A stretch of 64,000 bases of DNA from Chryseobacterium defluvii (GTDB taxonomy: Bacteria > Bacteroidota > Bacteroidia > Flavobacteriales > Weeksellaceae). A model generated the notes under the pieces. The model searched no databases and was not told where the DNA came from. It saw only the letters and a program-made list of their open reading frames with translations. The stretch spans positions 806,001 through 870,000 of the forward strand of contig NZ_RBXB01000002.1 in NCBI RefSeq assembly GCF_003634775.1, written 5' to 3'. A program made the translations under genes and the position numbers. This document shows positions 26,667 to 33,783 of the stretch, one piece after another; the stretch's first letter is position 1; each line of letters opens with the position of its first letter.

Positions 26667-28154
26667 ATGAAATCAAAGATTCACAGGCACCTTGGGAATG
26701 AATATATAGTTTGTAAAAAACTTATAACGGGTTGTTTGGTTGTAGGGAGTGTTCTGCAGGTAAATGCACAGGATTATTGGAAAAAAAATTCCGGTAAAAC
26801 AACGGGTAAAGTTATTCTGACCCATTCCAAAGCCAATGAAAAAATGGCTGACAAAGGAACGGTAAAATTTGAAAAATTCAGTCAGCCTAAAGAAACGGAT
26901 GCCTGTATTTTTGTAGATCCGGATTTTAAATATCAGAAACTGATCGGAATCGGGGGAGCCATTACAGATGCTTCTGCCGAAACCTTTTATAAATTACCGA
27001 AAAACAAACAGAAAGAAATCATTGAAGCCTATTATGGGAAAAATGGTTTGGGATATACAGTTGTCCGCACCAATATGAATTCCTGCGACTTCTCCAGTGA
27101 TTCATATACATATGTCGCGGAAAATGATACTTCTCTGAAGTCTTTCCATGTAGGGCATGATGAAAAGTATAAAATTCCGATGATCAAGGAAGCTCAAAAA
27201 GCAATCGGAAATCAGTTCACATTCTATTTTTCTCCCTGGAGTCCACCCGCATGGATGAAGTCCAACAAAAATATGCTGAAAGGAGGCAGGCTTGAAAATC
27301 AATTCTATCAGACCTGGGCCGATTATTATATTAAATTTATCAAAGAATACGAGAAAAGAGGAATCAATGTCTGGGGATTGACGGTTCAGAATGAGCCTAT
27401 GGCAACACAAACCTGGGAATCCTGTATTTACACGGCGGAGGAAGAAGGAGAGTTCCTTAAAAATAATTTAGGACCAACCCTTTGGAAAAATGGCTATAAA
27501 GATAAAAAAGTAATGATCTGGGATCATAACAGAGACCTGATCTATCAGAGAGCAACGACTACCTTAGGTGATCCTGAAACCTCCAAATATGCTTCAGGAA
27601 TCGGTTACCACTGGTATGAAACATGGAATAACAAAACCCAGTTATTTGATAACCTTTCTGAAACTCAAAGAGCTTTTCCGGATAAATTTTTAGCCTTTAC
27701 CGAAGGTTGTAAAGAACAGTTCAACATGTCTAAAATTTATGACGTAAGTTTAGGAGAGCTTTACGGGAGAAATATGATCAACGATTTTAATAAAGGAACC
27801 GCTTTATGGACAGATTGGAACGTGCTTTTGGACGAAACGGGAGGACCTAACCATGTCGGAAACTTTTGTTTTGCTCCGATCATTGCCGATACCAAAACCG
27901 GAGAAGTGCATTACACCTACGAATATTATTACGTAGGGCATGTTTCAAAATATATCAGGCCGAATGCCCAAAGAATCGGAACTTCATCAAACAGGGCTGC
28001 TTTGATTGCTACTTCATTCATCAATGAAAACGGACAGCTGGTCACCGTAATTATGAATGAATCCGATAATGACATGGAAACCAATCTCTGGATTGAGGGA
28101 ATGTCTGCCAAGCTTTCCGCACCGGCACACTCTATACAGACTGTAATTTTGTAA
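26667..28154 (+). CDS. Second GH30 glycoside hydrolase (glucosylceramidase-like), exported
   Basis: 495 residues. The signal peptide has an unusually long polar N-region (about 18 residues, MKSKIHRHLGNEYIVCKK) before the hydrophobic core and ends near QVNAQ (residue 35); there is no lipobox. GH30 catalytic residues are Glu243 in LTVQNEP and Glu346 in LAFTEG, with FSPWSPPAWMKSN (188-200). It is more like GH30 subfamily 1 (glucocerebrosidase-like beta-glucosidases and beta-1,6-glucanases) than its partner at 22002-23465, so the two are not recent duplicates. It likely works in the periplasm on beta-1,6-linked fragments. It closes the locus before a strong terminator. Confidence 0.88.
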   Translation: MKSKIHRHLGNEYIVCKKLITGCLVVGSVLQVNAQDYWKKNSGKTTGKVILTHSKANEKMADKGTVKFEKFSQPKETDACIFVDPDFKYQKLIGIGGAITDASAETFYKLPKNKQKEIIEAYYGKNGLGYTVVRTNMNSCDFSSDSYTYVAENDTSLKSFHVGHDEKYKIPMIKEAQKAIGNQFTFYFSPWSPPAWMKSNKNMLKGGRLENQFYQTWADYYIKFIKEYEKRGINVWGLTVQNEPMATQTWESCIYTAEEEGEFLKNNLGPTLWKNGYKDKKVMIWDHNRDLIYQRATTTLGDPETSKYASGIGYHWYETWNNKTQLFDNLSETQRAFPDKFLAFTEGCKEQFNMSKIYDVSLGELYGRNMINDFNKGTALWTDWNVLLDETGGPNHVGNFCFAPIIADTKTGEVHYTYEYYYVGHVSKYIRPNAQRIGTSSNRAALIATSFINENGQLVTVIMNESDNDMETNLWIEGMSAKLSAPAHSIQTVIL

Positions 28155-28180
28155 GCTTCATATTAACACTATTATTATTA

Positions 28181-28211
28181 AAATCGGCGGCCTCGAAGAG
28201 GCCGCCGATTT
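28181..28211. terminator. Strong bidirectional terminator closing the glucan locus
   Basis: AAATCGGCGGCCTC, loop GAA, GAGGCCGCCGATTT: a perfect 14-pair GC-rich stem between the convergent GH30 and fabI genes. Confidence 0.88.
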
Positions 28212-28238
28212 GCTTTATCATATAAAATAATTCTTCAA

Positions 28239-29051
28239 TTATTCCTTTACATCGTATTTGTCAATAACTTTCTGGGTAACTCCCGTATTGCTGAAACCAC
28301 CATCATGGAATAGGTTCTGCATCGTTACTTTTCTTGTAAGGTCAGAGAACATGCTTACGCAATAGTTCGCACAGTCAAGAGCTGTAGCATTTCCCAGTGG
28401 GGACATATCTTCAGCATACCCTAAGAAACCGCCGAAACCTTTTACACCGCTTCCCGCAGTTGTTGGAGTTGGAGACTGCGAAATGGTATTCACACGTACT
28501 TTTCTTTCTCCCCAGTAGTTTCCGAAAGATCTTGTGATGCTTTCCAGATAAGCCTTATTATCTGCCATATCGTTATAATCAGGGAACGTTCTCTGTGCTG
28601 CAATATAAGTAAGCGCAAGAATGCTTCCCCATTCGTTCACACAGTCTTTTTCCCAGGCCACACGCATTACTTTATGAAAAGAAACAGCAGAAACATCCCA
28701 TCCTTTCTCAAGCCAGTCATAGTTCATATCAGTATAATGCTTTCCTTTTCTTACATTCACAGACATTCCTATAGAGTGAAGGATAAAATCGATTTTACCA
28801 TATTTTGCGATAGCCGCATCAAAAAGTTTTTCAAGATCTTCGATAGAAGTGGCATCTGCACCTATTACTTCAGAGCCAGTTTTTTCTGCTAAAGCATTCA
28901 GTTCTCCCATTCTCATAGCAATAGGAGCGTTGGACAAGATAAATTCAGCTCCTTCTTCATGGCATCTCTCAGCAACTTTCCATGCAATAGATTGTTCATT
29001 AAGGGCTCCAAAAATAATTCCCTTTTTGCCTTTAAGTAAACCGTATGACAT
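28239..29051 (-). CDS. fabI: Enoyl-ACP reductase FabI
   Basis: 270 residues. The Rossmann start GIIFGALNEQSIAWKVA (11-27) is the FabI variant of the short-chain dehydrogenase cofactor loop. The catalytic pair is Tyr159 and Lys166 in DYNDMADNKAYLES, with the FabI spacing Tyr-x6-Lys, and FILHSIGMS (89-97) matches the conserved strand. It catalyses the last, NADH-dependent reduction of each fatty-acid elongation cycle in the cytoplasm and is the classic triclosan target. It is monocistronic with a perfect -7 element at 29075-29082. Confidence 0.95.
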   Translation of the reverse strand: MSYGLLKGKKGIIFGALNEQSIAWKVAERCHEEGAEFILSNAPIAMRMGELNALAEKTGSEVIGADATSIEDLEKLFDAAIAKYGKIDFILHSIGMSVNVRKGKHYTDMNYDWLEKGWDVSAVSFHKVMRVAWEKDCVNEWGSILALTYIAAQRTFPDYNDMADNKAYLESITRSFGNYWGERKVRVNTISQSPTPTTAGSGVKGFGGFLGYAEDMSPLGNATALDCANYCVSMFSDLTRKVTMQNLFHDGGFSNTGVTQKVIDKYDVKE

Positions 29052-29074
29052 AATTTTTTAATGTTTATTGAATA

Positions 29075-29082
29075 CAAATGTA
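29075..29082 (-). promoter_or_regulatory. -7 element of fabI
   Basis: TACATTTG on the minus strand, an exact TAnnTTTG match, 23 bases ahead of the ATG. No TTG at a good -33 distance is visible. Confidence 0.55.
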
Positions 29083-29109
29083 GCAATAATTTGTGTTTAC
29101 CGCATCATA

Positions 29110-29143
29110 AAAAACGGAGCCTTTATAAAAAGACTCCGTTTTT
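29110..29143 (-). terminator. Terminator of the LEA-like gene
   Basis: AAACGGAG, mismatch, CTTT, loop, AAAG, mismatch, CTCCGTTT with flanking A and T tracts. It lies just after the minus-strand stop at 29173 and before the fabI promoter. Confidence 0.75.
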
Positions 29144-29172
29144 ATTGAAAATATTTATATGACTGAATTTCT

Positions 29173-29472
29173 TTAGTTCGTTTTCTTATTCCATTCCGCT
29201 TTCACATCTTCTGCAGCATCTTTGGTTTTCTCCCAGGCATCATTCGCCTTATCTTTAATATCTTCCCAGGTTTCCGAGACATTGGCTTTTACTCTGTCCA
29301 GCCAGTCTTCCTGGTTAGCTTCCTCATCATTGGCTCTTTTTTCATTAATGTAGTCCCTGGCTTTATCTGCCAGTTCATTAATTTTCCATTTCGCTTTGTC
29401 TGCAGCATTTTGTAAAGAGTTTTCCGTATTATTTACTGTGTTTTCCGCTTTGTTGTAATCTGCATTGTCCAT
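29173..29472 (-). CDS. LEA-like amphipathic helical stress protein
   Basis: 99 residues, very rich in Ala, Asp, Glu, Lys, Asn and Trp at regular intervals (ADKAKWKINELADKARDYI, KANVSETWEDIKDKANDAWEK, KDAAEDVKAEWNKK). It has no signal peptide or membrane segment. The 11-residue-like periodicity is that of group 3 late-embryogenesis-abundant or CsbD/YtxH-like proteins, which protect membranes and proteins during drying or osmotic stress. The function here is inference from composition. It stands alone with its own terminator. Confidence 0.7.
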   Translation of the reverse strand: MDNADYNKAENTVNNTENSLQNAADKAKWKINELADKARDYINEKRANDEEANQEDWLDRVKANVSETWEDIKDKANDAWEKTKDAAEDVKAEWNKKTN

Positions 29473-29554
29473 AATATTAATATTTTAGTGTTATATGGTA
29501 GTAAACAATAACCATTCCTAAAAACAGCATGTATTGTTAAACTTTTCATAATCT

Positions 29555-29588
29555 TTTGTTATACTTTTCTAAATCAGGATTATATTTG
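29555..29588 (+). promoter_or_regulatory. Promoter of tag
   Basis: TTTG (29555-29558), a 22-base spacer and TATATTTG (29581-29588), ending 18 bases before the ATG at 29607. Full match to the Bacteroidota promoter. Confidence 0.7.
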
Positions 29589-29606
29589 TTATTAAAATAG
29601 TTAGCC

Positions 29607-30161
29607 ATGGAGAAAATACGTTGCGGCTGGTGTGAAAAAGATGATCTGTACAGAAATTACCATGATGAAGAATGGGGTAAGCCTGTATATGACGATGACA
29701 AGATCTTTGAGTTCTTAATACTTGAAAGCTTTCAGGCAGGACTGAGCTGGTATACCATTCTTTCCAAAAGAGAAAACTTCAGAAAATCTTTTGATCACTT
29801 TAATTATAAAAAGATTGCCGGATATTCTGATAAAAAGGTCGAAGAGCTTATGCAGGATTCAGGAATTATTAGAAACAGACTGAAAATTCTCGCTACCATT
29901 ACCAATGCACAAAAATTTCAGGAAATCCAGAAGGAGTTCGGAAGTTTCTCTAAATACATTTGGGGCTTTGTTGATGGAAAACCCATCGACAACAAGCCCA
30001 AAACCTTAAAAGATGTTCCTGCAACCACGGAAATTTCGGATGCAATAGCAAAAGACCTTAAAAAAAGAGGATTCAAGTTTATGGGTTCAACCGTAGTGTA
30101 TGCGCATATGCAGGCAACCGGAATGGTGAATGACCATGTGGAGAATTGCATAACCCGGTGA
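29607..30161 (+). CDS. tag: DNA-3-methyladenine glycosylase I (Tag)
   Basis: 184 residues. The N-terminal RCGWCEKDDLYRNYHDEEWG (5-24) supplies the zinc-snap cysteine and histidine and the DEEWG motif of Tag, and FQAGLSWYTILSKRENFRKSF (about 44-64) is the diagnostic active-site region. The C-terminal HMQATGMVNDHVENC holds the second pair of zinc ligands. Tag removes 3-methyladenine from alkylated DNA to begin base-excision repair. Length is normal, and the gene is monocistronic with its own promoter. Confidence 0.94.
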   Translation: MEKIRCGWCEKDDLYRNYHDEEWGKPVYDDDKIFEFLILESFQAGLSWYTILSKRENFRKSFDHFNYKKIAGYSDKKVEELMQDSGIIRNRLKILATITNAQKFQEIQKEFGSFSKYIWGFVDGKPIDNKPKTLKDVPATTEISDAIAKDLKKRGFKFMGSTVVYAHMQATGMVNDHVENCITR

Positions 30162-30163
30162 TT

Positions 30164-30192
30164 AAAAAGGACCTCAACATGGAGATCCTTTT
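30164..30192. terminator. Terminator between tag and the nucleoside phosphorylase gene
   Basis: AAAAGGA-CTC stem paired with GAG-TCCTTTT, loop AACATG, with T and A tracts on both sides. The genes are convergent, so it may serve both. Confidence 0.78.
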
Positions 30193-30201
30193 ATTTTTTT
30201 G

Positions 30202-31056
30202 TTATCGAATAATTCTGTCCAGCACCCATTCAATAAGATTCTTTTCCGAAGCATGATGGTCTGCAGAGAATTCTCCACGTCTTCTGTTGGCAATTACATT
30301 ATTTACTGTGATTGCTTTATGACCCAATAATTTAGAAAGAGCATAAATCGCGGAAGTTTCCATTTCAAAATTGGTCACTCCAAGATCATTCAGGGTTTCA
30401 AGGAACTTGTCATCAACGGCTTTTAAACGAAGCTGCCTTCCCTGCGGGGCGTAGAATCCCGGGAAAGTAGCTGTATTTCCGTGATATTTGGCGTCTTTAT
30501 AAAGGTCGGCAATATCTTCTGCCCAGTCAGCAAAATAAAGCATAGGCTTTATCTTTTCATAAGGGAATTTTTCTAAAAAGTTTCTTGAAAACTCATTTTC
30601 AAAGTGATAATCCTGATAGAAATGCATTAAACCGTCTACTCCCACTACATTCTGTGTAACCAACATATTATCAACCTGTACTTCCGGATTTACACTTCCA
30701 CAGGTACCCATTCGAAAGAGCTGCAGCGCTTTGTGCTCTGTTTTAAACTCCTTCAGTTTAAGATCAATATTGACCAGAGCATCCAGCTCATTCATTACGA
30801 TATCAATGTTTTCCGTACCAATCCCCGTAGACATCACGGAAATCCTTTCGCCACGCAAAGTTCCGGTGTGGGTATAAAACTCCCTTTTGTTCTTTTGTAT
30901 TTCTACTTTATCAAAGTATTTAGATACTTTGGGTACCCTGTCCGGATCACCTACAAGGATAATTTTGTCTGCAATATCTTCTGGCAACAGGTTTAAGTGG
31001 TAAACGCTTCCGTCTTCATTCAGAACTAATTCTGAAGCTGCAAGTTTATTTAGCAT
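30202..31056 (-). CDS. Nucleoside phosphorylase (uridine phosphorylase-like)
   Basis: 284 residues of the PNP/UDP phosphorylase superfamily. Key segments are IILVGDPDRVPKVSKYFD (32-49), the phosphate-binding MSTGIGTENIDIVMNELDAL (75-94), RMGTCGSVNPEVQ and the ribose-contacting FEMETSAIYALSKLLGHKA (about 229-247). These enzymes split nucleosides with phosphate to give ribose-1-phosphate and a base in salvage. The GTENID segment suggests uridine rather than purine nucleosides, but specificity is not certain. It lies 11 bases after an exported-protein gene on the same strand. Confidence 0.88.
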   Translation of the reverse strand: MLNKLAASELVLNEDGSVYHLNLLPEDIADKIILVGDPDRVPKVSKYFDKVEIQKNKREFYTHTGTLRGERISVMSTGIGTENIDIVMNELDALVNIDLKLKEFKTEHKALQLFRMGTCGSVNPEVQVDNMLVTQNVVGVDGLMHFYQDYHFENEFSRNFLEKFPYEKIKPMLYFADWAEDIADLYKDAKYHGNTATFPGFYAPQGRQLRLKAVDDKFLETLNDLGVTNFEMETSAIYALSKLLGHKAITVNNVIANRRRGEFSADHHASEKNLIEWVLDRIIR

Positions 31057-31067
31057 TTGATAAGTTT

Positions 31068-31523
31068 TTAATTAATGAAAATAGCTTCTTTATATGGAGT
31101 ATACATCAGTTCTAACAGGGAACCGTATTCTTCAACAATTCTTTTTTGTCCCTGATAAACCTCATACACGGTAATAGTAGTTTTTTCCAGATTTTTAGGG
31201 TCCTTTCTCTGGGAAGTAATTTCGTAAAAATGATCTTCTTTCTTTAAAACGGAAACTAGTTCTTCCTTAGTGGAATTGTTGGCTTCCAACATGCCCGGAA
31301 AATCCATTACGATGTCTTTTAATTCGGTATATTTTTTATAAGGCTTGGTTACCCCGTTGGAATATACATATACTCTGGGTACCTGCTGGTCTTTTACAAG
31401 GCGTACCAAGTAATAATCATTGCCTTTTTTCTCTGCATAAACTGCCATTTCCTGGTCTTTTTGAGAAAATAATGCCAAAGAAAAAAGACTGGCAATCAAC
31501 GCAAACAATAATTTTGTTTTCAT
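31068..31523 (-). CDS. Exported protein of unknown function
   Basis: 151 residues with a clear signal peptide, MKTKLLFALIASLFSLALFS, then Q. The mature part is beta-rich and charged (MAVYAEKKGNDYYLVRLVKD, ITVYEVYQGQKRIVEEYGSLLEL) with no motif I recognise, no cysteines and no membrane segment. It is probably periplasmic. It precedes the nucleoside phosphorylase by 11 bases and likely shares its transcript, though a functional link is doubtful. Confidence 0.72.
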   Translation of the reverse strand: MKTKLLFALIASLFSLALFSQKDQEMAVYAEKKGNDYYLVRLVKDQQVPRVYVYSNGVTKPYKKYTELKDIVMDFPGMLEANNSTKEELVSVLKKEDHFYEITSQRKDPKNLEKTTITVYEVYQGQKRIVEEYGSLLELMYTPYKEAIFIN

Positions 31524-31649
31524 AGGATATTTTGTTTTTGGTTGTGAAATTTCAGCTCCCTACTATTTTAGGGGAGGGTAAAATTAGTAAAAAAACCATT
31601 AAGAAGAATATAAACAATTATTTAATCAATATTTAAAATTGAAGTAATG

Positions 31650-31677
31650 TTGATGTCGTATTGAGGTGATAGTTTTG
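31650..31677 (+). promoter_or_regulatory. Promoter of the di-haem peroxidase gene
   Basis: TTG (31650-31652), a 17-base spacer and TAGTTTTG (31670-31677), ending 13 bases before the ATG at 31691. The same -7 word TAGTTTTG precedes the PhoX-like gene at 33752. Confidence 0.65.
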
Positions 31678-31690
31678 CACATAAAAATTC

Positions 31691-33526
31691 ATGAGATCTT
31701 ATCCATTGCTTATTATGGCCTTATTTATTGGTTTTGCCAGTATGTCTTTCAACACTGAATATAAAGGTGTCGAAAACGAAAATACTGTAATCAACAGAGG
31801 CTTAAGCGATTTTAAAAACAGACTTGAACAGCTAAAATCCGACGTTTACTTATTTGCGGATGACAAAATATCTCTTGAAGAACTGCAGCAATCATTAAGC
31901 AATACGAGAAATTCTTATAAGGAGATTGAATTCTATATTGCTTATCACTATCCTGAATTTGCCAAAACACATCTTAACGCAGCGCCTTTATTCCATATTG
32001 AAGCAGCGGGAACAATGGCTTATACGCTACCTCCGGAAGGATTGCAGGTTCTGGATGAATTGGTTTTTTCCGAAGAAGCAGCCCATGAAAAAGAAAAAAT
32101 AAAGGATATTACAAGCTTTTTGTATAATAATTATGCTAAATTCTATCTGAGTGCCACAAAAAACGGATTAAGCAAGGGAAATAATAAAACATTACCATTA
32201 CGGCTGGAGCTCATCAGAATTTATACGTTGGGAGTAACTGGTTTCGATACTCCGGGTTCACTGAATATCTCTGAAGAAGCCGCTCATGCGCTTTCAGGAA
32301 TAAAGAAATACATGAATGATGATCCGTATTTTAAAAATTATGATGTTCGTAAAGCCGATACAGTATTGTCGGAAAGCATTGATTATCTTTCAAAGCATAA
32401 AGATTTTGAAACTTTTGACCGTATTGAATTTTACAAAAAATATATACAGCCTTTGTATGAAGAGTTTGGGAAATGGGATGGAAGAACAGATGACCTGAAA
32501 GAATTTTCGGGCTGGAATGTAAGCAGTAAGAATTTCTTTAGCAGTGATTTCCTGGATCCATATTTCTATACCTTATTAAAACCATCAGAAGATAATGCCC
32601 AATTAAGAGACCTCGGGAAAAAGATTTTTTATGACCAGAATGTAAGCGATAACGGGAAAATGAGCTGTGCAAGCTGCCATTTGCCCGAAAATGCATTCAC
32701 CGACCTGAAAAGTAAATCTCAAAGCAATGTGGAAGGGCAGACTGTACTGAGAAATTCCCCGTCTTTATACAATGCCGTTTTTGCCAAAAGATTTTTCTAT
32801 GATATGCGTGCATTTTATCTGGAACAACAGGCTGAACATGTTATTTATAATGAACAGGAATTTAATACAAGCTACGAAAGCATCATCAAAAAGCTAAAGG
32901 CAAAACCGGAATATAAAAAAGCCTTTCAGACCGCGTTCAAAGATGGAAAAATCAATAAGCAAAATTTCTCTAAAGCGTTAAGCTCCTACGTAGCCTCATT
33001 ATACTCATTTGAGAGTGATTTCGACCGTTTCATGAGAAATGAAAAGGAAATCTCGGAAGATGCCAAGAAAGGATATAATTTATTCATGGGAAAAGCCAAT
33101 TGTGCAACCTGTCATTTCGCCCCTCATTTTTCAGGATTGGTTCCTCCTTTTTATAACGAAAATGAATCCGAAGTATTGGGAGTAACCCAAAAACCGGTCA
33201 GCCAAATGCCAATTGAATTGGATACGGACAAGGGAAGAATCAATAGCCTTGTAAAAAAAGAGAATTCATGGATTTATGAGAATTCTTTTAAAACCATGAC
33301 CGTAAGAAATATTGCCCTTACCCGACCTTATTTTCACAACGGAACTTTTAATACACTCGAAGAAGTGCTGGATTTTTATAATGAAGGGGGTGGAGAAGGA
33401 TTAGGTTTGAAAATGAAAAATCAGACCCTTCCTCCTGACAAGCTGAATCTCACAAAACCTGAAATTCAACAGATCATTGCTTTCCTGAACACCCTCACGG
33501 ATATCAGTAAAACGAAAAACAGATAA
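31691..33526 (+). CDS. Di-haem cytochrome c peroxidase / MauG-family protein with N-terminal extension
   Basis: 611 residues with a signal peptide ending near SMSFN (residue 20). The last 310 residues form a bacterial di-haem peroxidase: haem motif 1 CASCH (about 328-332), haem motif 2 CATCH (about 471-475), and the TVRNIALTRPYFHNGTFNTLEEVLDFYNEGG region with distal ligands near the end. The first roughly 290 residues are an extra helical domain found in some Bacteroidota homologues and absent from classical CcpA/MauG (about 350 residues). It is periplasmic and would reduce hydrogen peroxide or perform an oxidation on a partner protein. The gene appears monocistronic. Confidence 0.87.
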   Translation: MRSYPLLIMALFIGFASMSFNTEYKGVENENTVINRGLSDFKNRLEQLKSDVYLFADDKISLEELQQSLSNTRNSYKEIEFYIAYHYPEFAKTHLNAAPLFHIEAAGTMAYTLPPEGLQVLDELVFSEEAAHEKEKIKDITSFLYNNYAKFYLSATKNGLSKGNNKTLPLRLELIRIYTLGVTGFDTPGSLNISEEAAHALSGIKKYMNDDPYFKNYDVRKADTVLSESIDYLSKHKDFETFDRIEFYKKYIQPLYEEFGKWDGRTDDLKEFSGWNVSSKNFFSSDFLDPYFYTLLKPSEDNAQLRDLGKKIFYDQNVSDNGKMSCASCHLPENAFTDLKSKSQSNVEGQTVLRNSPSLYNAVFAKRFFYDMRAFYLEQQAEHVIYNEQEFNTSYESIIKKLKAKPEYKKAFQTAFKDGKINKQNFSKALSSYVASLYSFESDFDRFMRNEKEISEDAKKGYNLFMGKANCATCHFAPHFSGLVPPFYNENESEVLGVTQKPVSQMPIELDTDKGRINSLVKKENSWIYENSFKTMTVRNIALTRPYFHNGTFNTLEEVLDFYNEGGGEGLGLKMKNQTLPPDKLNLTKPEIQQIIAFLNTLTDISKTKNR

Positions 33527-33648
33527 AGTTATGAGTTATGAGTTATGGGTTATGTGTTAGCCAAGTGTATCTTCAAAATTTTAAATCAATTTATCCACTT
33601 CCAGCTCTCAACTCTCAAATACTAATTCATAACCCATAACTCATAACT
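33527..33648. repeat. 21-bp perfect inverted repeat of the GAGTTAT family
   Basis: A 21-base arm at 33534-33554 (built of AGTTATG words) is matched exactly by its reverse complement at 33628-33648 (CATAACCCATAACTC...). The arms are separated by 73 bases. The same words occur at 1945-1994. It sits between the peroxidase and the PhoX-like gene and could form a long hairpin in RNA. Confidence 0.8.
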
Positions 33649-33751
33649 CTCTTAACAATTAATTAATTCCCTTAACATTGAGTTCCGGATTTATTAATAT
33701 TCGAGGATGCTTATTTAAAATACTATTAATAGCGGGTTCATGATTAAAAAA

Positions 33752-33759
33752 TAGTTTTG
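33752..33759 (+). promoter_or_regulatory. -7 element of the PhoX-like gene
   Basis: TAGTTTTG, exact TAnnTTTG match, 24 bases before the ATG at 33784. It overlaps the alternative upstream start at 33757, so that start is unlikely. No TTG at a good -33 distance was seen. Confidence 0.5.
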
Positions 33760-33783
33760 CATTGTCTAATAAATCGAATTACT

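Noticed and set aside
33527-33650. CRISPR array or tandem-repeat gene in the GAGTTAT repeat
   Set aside because: Units are 7 bases with no spacers, and the arms are inverted rather than regularly spaced direct repeats.
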